Source: Chytriomyces cf. hyalinus JEL632
Taxonomy: Eukaryota > Chytridiomycota > Chytridiomycetes > Chytridiales > Chytriomycetaceae
Assembly (NCBI GenBank): GCA_025435555.1
Contig: JAIWWG010000015.1
Span: 62,001-126,000 of the forward strand
DNA length: 64,000 nucleotides
Direction of reading: 5' to 3'
Positions 1 through 11,897 of this stretch are shown piece after piece (position 1 is the first letter of the stretch; every line of letters starts with the position of its first letter). A program made the position numbers and the translations under genes. The notes beneath the pieces were generated by a model, which had not been told where the DNA came from, ran no database searches, and worked only from the letters and a program-made list of their open reading frames with translations.

Positions 1-3000
1 AACGCCGTGGCTCTCAACAACACGTTACTCCCAATCTTTGCTCCCATCAGTCGAAAATACAAAGTCTTTGTCCACTCAAACGTTTCAAAGACTCCCATTC
101 CATACTCGTGAATGACTTGATCCACAAGCCACCATCGCAAATAGTAGGATCCCCAGAGCGGAAACTTGCCGCGCTTGTATCGCCCGATAATCAGCCACTT
201 GCACGCAATAGTGAATGTTGGCAGTATGATTTGCATCGTCGCATATGCACCTGAGGCTGAAAGCATCAAAACAAAAATCTTTCCTAAAGACGTAATAACG
301 TGACTCTTTGTCACATTGTCCAAAAAGACAGAGACACCAAAACTGCTGAGGTAGTAAGCAAAGAACAGCCAAAAGATGACTGTATGCATCGGGCGAAGAA
401 TCAGGATTGACATGGACTGAACGAAAAGTGCGGCAAAAGAAGTTGGCGAACGAGACTCGATCACAGGTGGCGGCTGAGATTTCTCATCACGCGGCGCCTT
501 TTCTTTTTCTGAAGCATGTGGAAGGAGGAGATCGGGCGCTTTCAGGATTAGAAGTTTGGAAAGATTCTCGGCAGTGCGACACTGAAATAACGTCATTGGA
601 GCCAGACGAACGCCAAACTTGCCCCTGTTCAAAAAATGGATCGCGTTTAAATGCAGTGTTGGAGAATCAGATATCTCCAATTTTAAATCTCGCTGTACCT
701 GATGACAGCCATCGTTTTCGCCGCAGTGAGTGAGTTACCTCCAATTTCGAAAAAGTCGGCAGTTTTACTTGGCCGCTCATGCAACCCCAGGATGGACTCA
801 ATGATGAGTACCACCTCAATCTCGATCGGTGAAAGAGTTTCGGCAATCGAGTCTTGGTATAGTCTCAAGCACCATTCTTCGTCAACCACGTTGTCTGCAA
901 GTTTCGGGAGAGACGGAAGAACAAAAATGTCGGACGGGATTTGGTACTCGTGAATTTTGGTTGCAAGGTATGCTTGAACCTGCTCCTTCCCTTTTTCCAC
1001 ATCACTAGCGATGAAGACAGCGAAATGGCCCGATGATATGCGCAACACTGATACTGCAGACACGCCCCGCATTTGACTCAGCACAGAGATGAGATCCTTC
1101 CCATTGATTGCAAGCACAGGACTTGTAGCAATGGGCACAGTCAAGGCGGTTCCTTTTGGTGGGCAGACGGCTTCAAACGATCGCTCTAAGGCAGATTTTG
1201 TATCATCAAGCTCGCCAAAGTTCATTCTCTCTGCAAGTTTAACACGAAGAGGTTTGTTTGTTTGGTTTTTCGGCACGTCATTCATGTAGACAATGAGTTG
1301 AGGCCACTTTGTCGGATGCAGCTTATCAGCCAAAAATCTATCGTGAGTGGGCTCCAAGTTTGAGCATCATCGTTCAAACAAAAACAAAACACAAAAATTA
1401 ACCTGTGCAATTCTTTCAACCCAACTCTGCAGTGATCATCACGAGACACGACGATAACGCCAATAGTTTCCTGCAAAACCTGATGCGGCACAGAAAATGC
1501 GGCCGCATTTTGAACTTTCGGATGCATCAACACGGCATCTTCAATTTCGACTGGCGAAATAATTTCTCCTCCTCGGTTGATGACTTCCTTCGAGCGACCT
1601 GTGATGACTATGTCACGGGAAAATTTTAGAAACCAGAAGAGAAACTCATTTTCCATCCAGTTTTTTTTGCCCTGGTTTTACGTACACAAATATCCGTCTT
1701 CATCCAAGTGGCCCATGTCTCCGGTGTCAAAGTATCCGTCCTTTGTGAATGCTTGGGCAGTGGCTTCGTCGTTCCCCTCATAACCATGAAACAGTGGGGC
1801 ACCCCGAACCATAATTCGTCCATACGCGTTTGAGGGTAAAAGTCGATCCGTTTCGCCATCCATTACCACAATTTCAGGACCTGTCAGCATCAAAAATGCG
1901 CAAGTTCAGAAAAAGGTTTTGTTGTCAAAATGGGTTGCATCAAAACAAGTTTCCAAGAACTCACCAACAGAAACTCCAGACGTTCCTGGTTTCTCCAACT
2001 TGTAGTCCAAAGGAGGTGTCGCAATCGGCATACACTCAGTCATTCCGTAAGACGGCAGCACAGTGGACCCTTGAAACAAGGTCCGCAAGCGCACGGCCAA
2101 ATTGTGTGGCAAGCCTCCACCGGCGTTTGCAATCATTCGAATACTTGTGCGGAGACCGTCTCCGCTTTTGTGTCCTTGATCCCGAATTCGAGCTCCTTCA
2201 TCGAGAATGGCCATGTGCATTGTGGGGACTGCAAAGTACCAGGTCGGACTGTGATTTTGAAGAATGTCCCAGAATGCCACCGCGTCAAAGCCGGTTGTTA
2301 TGATGACGGTTCCCCCGCTCAAGATTGGCGCGAGAAGGTTGCGTACGATGCCTCCAATGTGATAAAGAGGCATCATGTTCAAGTTGACTTCGCTGGGCTG
2401 AAAACATGTTTGTTAGGCATTCCTTGATGGCAGTTTTTTTACAAGAATTTAAATTGGTTCACCCCAAGACCCCAAGAATCGGCAACGCATTTGGCACCCA
2501 GCACCAGAGTTCTCAGCGTGTAAGGCACTGTTTTTTTGTTTCCGCTCGTTCCAGACGTGCGCAGGATCAAGACATGGTCGTTTGGAGATGTGTACTTCAC
2601 TGGAACAGCGACGCTCTGCACAGAGCGCACGCTGCGTGAAAGTGAGAGGTTGTTACGCGTCAAGGAAGCGCCTGAACGCATGCTTCGCGTGATGGACAGA
2701 TTGCGCGATAGCGACGCCGACTGCTGCGACATCTGCGCCATGAATCAGCACTGAAAAGTTTTCACTTTCAAAAAAAGCACAGTAACCGTACCATGGACAT
2801 GAAAGACTTCTTTTGCACGAGCGGGCGACCATTGTTGGAATGCTGCTCCTGGAGTTGAACGAAGCAAAATTTTGATCCAATTTAGTTTATCATTTTTTAA
2901 TCAAAGCCAGGGGGGAAAACACTCACGCCGCTTTCCAGCGCATGCATCGCAAGGGTCTCGTTCGACGAGTGCTCGCTGTCTGGCGGAGTGTACCGGGATG

Positions 3001-3497
3001 AGAGCCGGAAGTTCCCGGCGGTTGCCTCCGACGCTTCGAGCACCAACACAGCCACACCTGCGAGAGAGATGGCATCCAGCAACGTGCGCTGGGATTGAAC
3101 TGCATGAGACGACACTCGTTCCCTCAGCAATATAAACATGGATGTTGCTTACATTCTCTTTGCCTGCTGATACAATCACAGCATTCGCCCGCAGCGTTTG
3201 TAGCTCCAACACAACCTCGCTATCTGTCAAGTGGTAATTGATGGGGATGACGCAGCAGACGGCCATCATTGCAACGATGCAGCATCCAAGCTCCGGACCT
3301 TCTGGAAGAAGGATGCCGACCCGTGAAGAAGGCGAGAGACCAAACTCTTGCACTGACAGGGATTCCACAAACGACCTCAGTCGCTGATGGGTGAGGGCAG
3401 AGCGTCCATCCACCGACCGAATGGCTGGCAGAGGCGTATCCTGCAGTAGGTCTAGCAATGTTGTGAAGGTCATGTCGGTGTCCAGCTGGCGAGTCAT
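1..3497 (-). CDS. NRPS-like enzyme: adenylation + carrier + membrane Pls/PosA-type C-terminus (3' end beyond window)
   Basis: Multi-exon gene that should activate a carboxylic or amino acid as an acyl-AMP and load it on a phosphopantetheine arm. Visible in order: adenylation core with A3 ILRTSGTSGNKK (about 2570), PLYHIGG (about 2360), A5 SYGMTEC (about 2045), A7/A8 DTGDMGHLDEDGY (about 1700) and ITGRSKEVINRGGE (about 1590); carrier site DFFEIGGNSLTAAK (about 730); then hydrophobic segments and WLIIGRYKRGKFPLWGSYYL, ending in FRLMGAKIGSNVLL at the window edge. The last block is like the terminal domain of Pls/PosA synthetases (membrane helices followed by left-handed beta-helix hexapeptides). 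The first ATG of the frame is MTRQLDTDMTF; an inner ATG at 3473 is possible. The first intron (about 3155-3095) could not be placed in frame with certainty. The usual A10 NGK lysine motif is not evident, so activity is uncertain. Substrate unknown. Confidence 0.8.
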
Positions 3498-3688
3498 GGT
3501 GATGCGGCAACCTTTCGGTTGGAGTTTATTTTGCAATTTTCTTGGCTTTTTTGTTCAAGAACGGGTCGCGATACTTATATCCATTTGAGCCGCACGCACC
3601 GTCGTGCCTGCCTCACAAGGTGTGGTGTGAGATGTCAGCGGAGCGTCAGGTGACTGTGACCGTGACCGTGACCGCAGCGTGACTGATT

Positions 3689-3876
3689 TGAGTCAGTCGC
3701 GTGATCAGTCAACAATTTCATTCGCATTTGTTGGTTACGTGTCTGCTTGCAAAGAGCGGCTCTCTGTCCAAGCACCGACTCCATTGGAATGACTCCATTG
3801 GAATGACTCAATTGATACAAAGGAAAGCAGGTTCGTGACAAACGTAAACACGACACGAGTAGCGCCACGTGACTCA
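3689..3876. promoter_or_regulatory. Cluster of three Gcn4/AP-1-type TGA(C/G)TCA sites
   Basis: Perfect 7-mers lie at 3689-3695 (TGAGTCA), 3804-3810 (TGACTCA) and 3870-3876 (TGACTCA). The last overlaps a CACGTG E-box at 3866-3871. They lie 192-379 bp upstream of the NRPS-like start codon. TGACTCA is the known target of the fungal bZIP regulator Gcn4/CPC1, which turns on amino-acid supply genes. That it controls this gene is inference. Confidence 0.4.
3779..3806. repeat. 14-bp direct repeat, two copies
   Basis: CTCCATTGGAATGA occurs twice head to tail, followed by a third partial copy that creates one of the TGACTCA sites. Each copy contains ATTGG, an inverted CCAAT box. Confidence 0.6.
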
Positions 3877-4319
3877 ATCACTCTATTCTTTTTGATTGCT
3901 GAGTGGCGCCACAACAGCGACGCGTGCCTCTGAATTGAGTGTCTCGTTCAACATGCGCTGTGAGGTTGTCGCATCCGCTGTTTGAGGTGCGTCACCAGTT
4001 GGTGCAAGTTGAAAATTTTCACCTAGTTTGTCAAGTGCGGCGCATTGGCTTGAGCGTTGAGCTTGAGCCTTGAGCCGCCAGACACCTGACCTCCAACATC
4101 AAAACAAAGCACCCGCCATGCTTATACTATCCATATCTGGAAGGGAGCAAGTGCAGCAAGAAGGTTGCTGAGTGCAGTGCAGTGCCAAGTATTCAAATTG
4201 CACAAGCCCAATTTAAGTTTGTCCATCGACCGTGGGTCTGGACTCTCTCTCTTTCTCCTGGTACCAGTTACCAGTAGTTACCAGCAGCACTTATTTTAAA
4301 CATTATTTATTTCCAGTGT

Positions 4320-5639
4320 TCACGGCCCGAGATACTCATTCACCATCTCAAATACAAATAATCCAACCGCTGACGCTGGAACAACACGCACAAATTGCGC
4401 TCCAATCCCACGGTACACTTCTCTAAATCCACCAATCCGGTTATATGCGTGAATCCACGACTCCTTGACATGTCCTGCCTGTGCACGTCCCTGGATTTCT
4501 GCCTGAATTCGATCAATGGGATATCCAACAGCCTGGAACCCCATCCCAGCCAACCCACCCGCCCCAACAACTGCAAGCGCCTGTGGACCTGTAATTGTCA
4601 CTCCTTTCATGATTGGGTTCGAGTGATGTTCGGTTCCTTGCCAATCCTGAAACCGCAACACCATGCGTTTCCCAAAGTCTCGCATGTTTTCAAAGACACC
4701 GAAAAACAAAGCAAAGCCGACAGAGTCCTTCAAGCATGTGATTCGAAAGTTGTGATACAGTGGCTTAAGCGGAGAGACTCGGTTGTGCACGTGGTGTCTG
4801 AGGTGATGCACTCTGTGGGTGTAATGGTTCGGGGATACATGCGCGTTCTTGAGAGGGATGTATGGCTTTGGCTCGGGTTGAGATGACAGCACCGAGCGCA
4901 GCGTGTCAATCACAAGAGCAATGATACCGCCGTTTGAGCGGAGGGCGACAATGGCTTTCGGGTCGAGTGATCGCTGCAGATTGTCGACAGGGGTGGCGAA
5001 AACAGATTGAACGGCTCCAGCAAGCAAACCAGAGACAACTGGGGCGAGATCAATGGGCATGCCTCTGTTTCATTTGCCAACAAAGAACACTCACATCAAC
5101 ACACAGAGCAAGACTCAAATAACGGCAACCAAAAAAACAAGCTTACCCATGCACATGCTCTGCAATCGGCGACACGTCAATGGTATGCATGACGCCAGCA
5201 TACGTGTTAAACAGCACAGCCCCAATACTCGAGTTGACCAACAGCAACGGCACAAAGTTGCGCCCGACAACGCCAACACCTTCCTCACGAATCACTCGCC
5301 GCATAAACCGCACATCCGCAGTCGTTCCCCGTCCATGCGCCATGTGCTGGAAAACCATGTACGGGTTGACAGCGACGGGCCGGAACAGTTTGACGGGCAT
5401 CTTGAACCACCATTTGAGGAGACCCTGTAGTTGAAGTAGGTTTGAAAGTGAGTATAGAGAGAAATTGACTGTTCTCCAAGGCGGAGACTCCCTCCCACCT
5501 TTCCGAAACCCGTGACAAGCAGGCTTCCTTGGAACGCGGCCGTCCGCGCAAACCCGGCCAGCACACCCGCCGATGCATCCGGCTTCTCCGCAGCAACAAC
5601 TTCAGGCTCGGTTGAGGGATTCAAGTGTCCAACGTCCAT
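4320..5639 (-). CDS. Mitochondrial carrier family protein
   Basis: Three exons (5639-5499, 5424-5147, 5064-4320) join in frame to 387 residues. The protein has three weakly kept carrier repeats with hydrophobic helices: an N-terminal part with AGVLAGFARTAAFQGSLL, a middle part with VSGLLAGAVQSVFATPVDNL (the PVD replaces the usual Px[DE]xxK), and a C-terminal repeat with AVVGAGGLAGMGFQAVGYPIDRIQ. The YPIDRIQ matches the third carrier signature. It should sit in the mitochondrial inner membrane and exchange a small solute; the substrate cannot be read from sequence. The signature of repeat one is degenerate, so this is a divergent member. The chosen start (MDVGHLNPS) is the first ATG before the conserved part; an upstream open stretch to 5768 is poly-Lys and looks like leader sequence. 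Confidence 0.7.
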
Positions 5640-5883
5640 TGACCGGGATAGAGAGCAGGGTGAGACGCTCTTTTTTAATTTTTTTTTTTCTTTGAGTTTC
5701 CAAGTTTGTTCAAAGGGTTTTATGGAGCGTAAAAATGTTTTGTTTTCCACGTGTGAGAAAACAGCCACGTTTCTGTATTAGAACAAGGGGAAGCAAACTA
5801 CCGCAAAAATGAGAAGAACAAACAAAACAGAATCCAGCTTCAACAAAAAAACAGAAATGAGCAACAAAAAACAATTCAAAATG

Positions 5884-8437
5884 CTACTTCCTCACTCCAC
5901 ACGCAACACCCTCAGCCGTCACATTCAACCCTTGAGCCAAATAATACGCACAGTCATAATCCCGAAAAGATGCACCAGGATAACAATAGTAATCAACCGG
6001 CACATTCTCCGTATTCGGGTTCAACACATGCCAAGCATTGAACGTGTACCCACCGACGGTAATAAAACTCACAAGCAGCGCCACAATCGCACTACTCCCG
6101 TCAAACGCTGCACCCATCACATAGACATACTTTTGATAAAACAGTTTACGTCGTGCAAACAGAAATAGTTGCGCAAACATGGCAATCGTGAGCGGGATAA
6201 TAACGTTGATTTGGTAGCTCGTGACGCCGGCAAAGGTGAAAATGAGCGGGAAGTTCATGTACTGCCAGTATGTGGATCGGCGGATGTACTTGTTGGCGAG
6301 CCAGGGGAGGAAGGGTGCTGCGCTGCCGACGAGGAAGCTCCACAACAAGTTTTGGTACAAGGACCCGATTCCAAAGAATCGCTGTGGTCCAATGGCACCC
6401 CAAATGCCTCCAGCTGAAAAGAATACTTGATACCCAATGTACTGCCAATCCGGAGAATCAAGCAAATTCCCAGACTTGAACATCATATAATACGCAGCAC
6501 CCGTTGCAACAATCGAATTGATAAAAGTCCCCAAAAACTGCGCACCAACCATTGCGTAAGGCGGAATATGCAAATAATGGCCCAACTTCAAATCTTGAGA
6601 AAGCGCCAACGCTTGAATCAAGTTATTCGTGCCCCAACTCTTGAACGCCATCACAGCAATAGTCTGTCCCGGGATCATGAGCCCAATCACAAACTCGGTC
6701 AACACGTTCAGACCAAGCGAGAAGCCAGAGATTGCTTGCACGATTCCAAACGGCAGGATAAAGATTGCGCAGAGGAATAGGTTGAAAAACGGGCCCCACC
6801 ATGGCATGTTGAATGGAGTAAATAGGGACACGAGAACGGCACCAACGGTACATACGCTCAGCAGTACCAGGTACATCCAATCAGGGACATCGGGGTAAGC
6901 TTCATTCAAAATGGCATGACGGTCCAGGGAATCCACTTCATCTTTGACTTGCTTGAACGCGTTCTTTGCTTGACGATAAATGTCATTTCCATACCTGCAC
7001 AGTGATATAAGTAACCCAGCAACACCACCAAAAAGTAAAAAGAATACGAAAAAACTCACCAAAGAAAGACATGACTAATCGAAGCCGTAATTGTCAAAAA
7101 CGAAGTAGCATACCCCAACGCAAACAAACTCGTAATATGTACAGGCGCAACGTCATTATACGCCGTCAAATTCAAATTATAATTATCGCTCTTGTTGTAA
7201 AAGTAGGTGGGCTTCACACGGCTTCCCAACGGCAAAGTCGAATTCGGGTTCCCAACAAATAAATGTGCTGAATTGATGAGCGGGTTCTTGTTCACGGGGT
7301 CTTCCGTCATGATCCGGTTTAGGCCAAACGCGTCGGATGAGAACATGATGGGTGTTATAATGTAGAGCAGGAACGCGCTGCCAAAGAGGTTGACGCAGAT
7401 GGCCCAGAAGGGTGCTGTCAACACGACGGAGCCAATCAGGTTCCAGTCGAAGGTGAGGGCAAAGAGGCCAACACCGTTGGTTGCAGATCCAGCGACTGCA
7501 TTAAAGTTACTCAGGGCACCTGATACGCCTTTTCCGCGTCCGGCGAGGAGACATGCAAACGAAATGACTTGGAGTGAAGGCGCAAGAAACTCGGGAATCC
7601 ACTGGGAAAAAAGAGCAGAAATGATTAGTGCTGCAACCAGAACAAAAGACATCAACTGAAAAAGACTCACAGTATAAATAAACATGGCCACAAACGCAAT
7701 CCAGAAAAACTTGAACCGGGACATTCTCCACGTCCCACTACCAGCCACAACCTGCGTATCTCCATCCCCAGCCTCAGTTGTATGAAACGAAGTAAACAGC
7801 GCAATGGTTCCAAGATTACCCGGCCACCACATGCCCGTCGGCTTCACAAGAAACCTTCGAGTAAGCCCCGACAATCCATACCCAAGAAACTGCGTGACAA
7901 GGACAAACCCAAGTGCCTGTACATACGTGATGCTTGTGTTTCCCATGAGTTTTGGCATAATCTGGGCCACGACATTGTCAATGCCGTATGGAACGCCGCC
8001 TGTGGATGAGAGGATAAAGATGATGACGTGTTCTTTCATGCTGAATGGGCCGGGGTTGAAGAAGGTGTGTTTGGGGAGGGCGGACCAGGCGAGACCCATT
8101 GGGTAGGAGAGAATGACGGCAATGTTGGCGCCGATGCTGAATGCGTTGCTGCGGAAGGAGAGAGTAGTGTTTGCGAAGCTGAGAGCGATGCACCAGAAGA
8201 CACCGATTGTGACTGAGCGGAGTGTGAATGCGGGCGTGTTTGGGTCATCTGTTTGGGGTGTGATGAAGTTGCTGGGAGACAGACATCAGTTTGTTTGTTT
8301 GTTGAAATTGTCAGGTAAAAGAAAGAAAAGCTTTACATGCGGTCCAGGACGTTGTTGAGTTCGTCCGTCGCTCGCACGTCTTCGTCGGGAGTCGGTGTTT
8401 CTGAAGTGCGCAGCTGGTCCTTCTTCTCGTCGGCCAT
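5884..8437 (-). CDS. OPT-family oligopeptide transporter
   Basis: Four exons (8437-8337, 8271-7671, 7601-7060, 6994-5884), all with GT..AG ends and compatible phases, give one protein of about 780 residues. It starts MADEKKDQLRT with an acidic, Ser/Thr-rich cytosolic tail, then about 14-16 hydrophobic segments. Family marks seen: the entry block DDPNTPAFTLRSVTIGVFWC, NPGPFSMKEH, a helix-rich centre, SLGLNVLTEFVIGLMIPGQ and the C-terminal NTENVPVDYYC. OPT proteins are proton-coupled importers of tetra- and pentapeptides or glutathione in the plasma membrane; the exact cargo is not readable. It lies in a minus-strand run between the mitochondrial carrier and the Ndt80-type gene, with no sign of shared regulation. 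Confidence 0.9.
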
Positions 8438-8978
8438 GCTTTGGTTCTGCGTGTATGCCTGCCAAAAGGGGGAAAATAAATGCAGTGGATGCGTCGCTGG
8501 GAGATTCCATTTTGACAGCAGGCCCTTTTTAAGCGGCAACGGCGACTGGGTGGCACGAAGCGGCCGATGGAATTTGCCGCAATTGTCACGTGGTGTTAAT
8601 GAATTGCTTGTTTAAATCCGAAATTATTTGTCAGATTTTTAATTGGCAAATGAAGATTTTTTGTGACAGCAAATGCTATGCTTGGCAGTCGCGTATCTCC
8701 CATCCAAAATAATAAATCTATTGATAGAGATTAACACACAAAAAACAATAAAAACAACCGAACATAAAAGAGCGAACAACAAGAAGAAAAGAAAAGAAAT
8801 AGAAAAAAAGAAAAAAAAAGAAAATAAAAAAGAGAAAAAAAAAGATAATTGAGAAAGAAAATGACTGTCACCAAACAACAGCCCTTAAGTTATACCAAAA
8901 CAAGCAGCGATCCAAGAACACTTTCACGCATGGAATTCCCAAAACAAACGGAATTCCCAAAACAACCCCCCCCCCCCT
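8438..8978. other. Intergenic A/G-rich region
   Basis: This stretch between the OPT start and the Ndt80-type stop holds a purine tract (about 8770-8850, runs of A broken by single G) and a C9 tract near 8970. No gene is supported. Confidence 0.5.
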
Positions 8979-11897
8979 TTATCGCTTCGGCCGACCTCCA
9001 CTGCGACCTCCACGAATCCCCCCTCTCGCCCCACCACGCGGTTTATAATCATCATCACTATCATCCGGTTCTTCAAACTCTTCACTTTCATCATTAAATT
9101 CGGCTTTTTTCTTTTTTGGTTTCGAGACTGAATTCTGTGCTTTTACTTCTGCGACAACTACTGCAGCAGCAGCTACTGCTTGGTTTTGAGCGTGGAGTTG
9201 CTCCACGTGCTGCTGCCGCATATGCTGCTGTTGCTGGAACTGTACAAACTGGTTCCGATGCTGTTGCTGTTGCTGCTGCTGGTATTGCAGTTGTAGTTGC
9301 ATCTGCGAATAGCCGGGCGAGTACTGCGGGTACTGCGCGGATGGATATAATTGTTGTTGCTGTTGCTGCTGCTGCTGCTGCTGAGTTTGTTGATGGGGCT
9401 GATGCTGTAGCGGCGGTTGTTGCGGCAGCAGAGGGTACGCATGATGCGGCGCCTGAGGCTGGCTCGGAAATCCAAACCCAAGATTCATGGCCGATGAGTG
9501 TGGCTGTTGCTGGGGTGCTGGGCCAGGGCGGTGTTGTTGTTGGTATGGATAGGACTGTTGTTGTAGTGGTTGTTGTTGCTGTTGTTGTTGCTGTGGTTGT
9601 TGGAGTTGCGATTGCGGCACCTGTTGGTGAGGTTGGTGTTGCTGCATAAAGTTAGGATATTGTTGTTGCTGTTGTTGATGTGGTTGCTGTTGCAAATGTT
9701 GCAAATGTTGAGCGTGTTGAGGTGTTGTCGCGTATGGGAACTGCTGCAATGCAGGCTGTTGCTGCGGCGTCTGTTGCATGGCCCCTCCGTTTCCATAAAA
9801 GCTCGTGTACATTTGCGATGTGTTTTGCTTCGCTCGCTCTCGTTCCTGGGCAACCATAAGTTCAGGGATTGTTGGTGGACGAGAGACTGGGGATGGAAGC
9901 GGCATGGACGCTTGAGATTGTGGCTGGGACTGGAACTGGCTCGATCGCTGCTGCTGCTGCTGTTGTTGATATGGATATAATCCTCCTGGAATTTGCTGCG
10001 TGGCGGGCTGTGCACGCGACATATTCTGCTGAGTTGTCAAGGTTCCAAAATTCACGTAGCCTGAATCCAACTGCTGCTGTTGCTGTTGCTGTTGCTCCAC
10101 TTTTGTCACGATCGCATCAACCCCTTTGATACTCCGTTTCGTAGATAAACGGGGTGTCCCAGCCGCACTAGCATCCGCACCAGATATGGCCCCTTGATCC
10201 CTTGCAACATAATGCCCAGGCGCACGCCCACGAACAACCACACCACGATCCATCTCAGATTCACACACCTTGTAAAACTCGCCACTCGCAACTTTACACA
10301 AAACTTCCACAACAACAATAAAAAACTGCTGCGCAAGCGGCCCACCACTCACACTCGTCCCATTGCTCCTAGCAGACACAGGTTGATGCTGGTCACCCAC
10401 ACGGCGTCGCCCATTGTTGTTTGTGGCCGTACGGAATTGAATCCGTTCAAACGTGATTCGCTGGTCCTTGTCGGTGACGCGAGGGACGGGTTGCGTGAGT
10501 TCTCCTTTATCACGTTTGGATGTGTGCTGCACGAGTTCGACGGGGCCCTGAGATGCCAAGGTGCCATCGGTGGATGAACATGCGTATGCGCTCATGTGTG
10601 TGAGAAAGTTTGTGATGGGGACAAGTCGTTCTTTGATTTCGAGGAAATAGGGGGATATCGATGGAAGTGCGGTTGCTGCGGAGGAATCGATGGATGGCGC
10701 TGCTGCTGTAGTGCTCGACGGAGCTGTGTTTCCGTTTCCACTGATGGATGCATAGTTGGCGCCATTTTCCGTTGCGGATTCCGTGATTGAGAAACTCGAA
10801 CTCAGTTGAAAGTAATTTCGGCGATCTGATCAATGGTTGGTTATGATCGGGCAAGATATGACTGACGAACGAAATGGGAAAAAAAAGAAGAGGAAAGAAA
10901 ACAAAAATAGAAGCATAAAGGGGCTTGGTATTCGCGCAGCGACGGGCGTGGGGAGGAGTGTGTGACAAAGTAGCACAATGTTTAAAAAAAAATATAATGC
11001 ACTCACAGCAAGTCCAATTTCCCTCCGTCATAAAAAACCCGCGATCGATAAGAGGCTTCAGTTCAATGTCGTAGCTGGACCATGGAATAAAGATGAATTA
11101 GAACGTATGGGGCCCTAACATGCCCGCAACAAGGCGTTTTACCTTTTGCTTTTGTCTGCGTTCCATATGTGACATTTTTGCACGCTGCGCCTGAACAAGC
11201 AAGAGTCACTCATATCGGCCATCATGTTTCCTTCGATTGGACTTCCTGCTTCTGAAGCAGCATCGGCTGCCGGGGCAATAATAGGATTTGCAATGGTGGG
11301 GCTTTCGAAGGAAGTGACACTTGAATTTTGCTCAACGGGACTAAAAGACGAGACATCCTGCAGAGAATGCTTCTGAAGGGGTTGTAGATGCAGACTCTGG
11401 CGGGGTTGTTGCTGTTGAGTCTGCTGGTGGATAAGATCGGAAGGGAAAGCGATGGACTGGGGGGTTGCGGCACTGTACTGCATGGAGTACGGGTTCGGAT
11501 GGCTGTGCTGCGAGAGGATACTGGACATGGATGTTGCCATTTGGATGTTTGCGGTGTTGCCAATCAGGTTGATTAAATTCAGCGTGTTGGATCCGGTGGA
11601 GTTTGCTTGCTGCTGCTGCTGCTGCTGCTGCTGCTGGGCTGGGCGGTCGAGCGGCTGATGCTGCTGCGAGTGAGTGTGTGCGTGGAGATGCGCTGGCGGC
11701 TGTGGCTGTGGCTGTGTCTGAGTGGGCGGGTGCGTCTGGGTGTGCGTGTGCGTGCCAGTGTCCACGCCGAGACCTGCACCGCCAACACCAACACCAACTC
11801 CCACTCCCACTCCCACACCTGCTGCTCCGTACAGCGGGTACCGGGCACTGTCTCCCTGCCCAGCGTGTTGTCCGTGCTGGTTCGTTGCTGACTCCAT
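8979..11897 (-). CDS. Ndt80/PhoG-domain transcription factor with polyglutamine tail
   Basis: Three exons (11897-11143, 11074-11007, 10825-8979) sum to 2670 nt and 889 residues. The DNA-binding domain is split across them: IELKPLIDRGFFMTEGNW in the short exon, YRRNYFQLSSSFS at the start of exon 3, then QRITFERIQFRTATNNNG, QQFFIVVVEVLC and VVRGRAPGHY. These match the s-type Ig fold of Ndt80, VIB-1 and MYRF. The N-terminal part is low complexity (Gly-Val repeat, His-Thr and Gln-Pro stretches). After the domain come about 400 residues rich in Gln with several pure CAG/CAA runs, ending in KKKK, an acidic patch and RGG motifs. It should act in the nucleus as an activator, known in fungi for control of meiosis, starvation or secreted enzymes. 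Several antisense open frames here are only shadows of CAG repeats. Confidence 0.88.

Larger units (their letters stand above)
3498..4319. other. Intergenic region: promoter of the NRPS-like gene and 3' flank of the carrier gene
   Basis: No coding region is supported here. The part next to the NRPS-like start holds short repeats (GTGACC three times near 3655-3675; a 14-bp direct repeat at 3779-3806) and three TGA(C/G)TCA sites. The rest shows nothing I recognise. Confidence 0.5.

Noticed and set aside
9116-9980. Long Leu/Val/Ala-rich plus-strand frames
   Set aside because: They are antisense shadows of CAG/CAA runs in the Ndt80-type gene.
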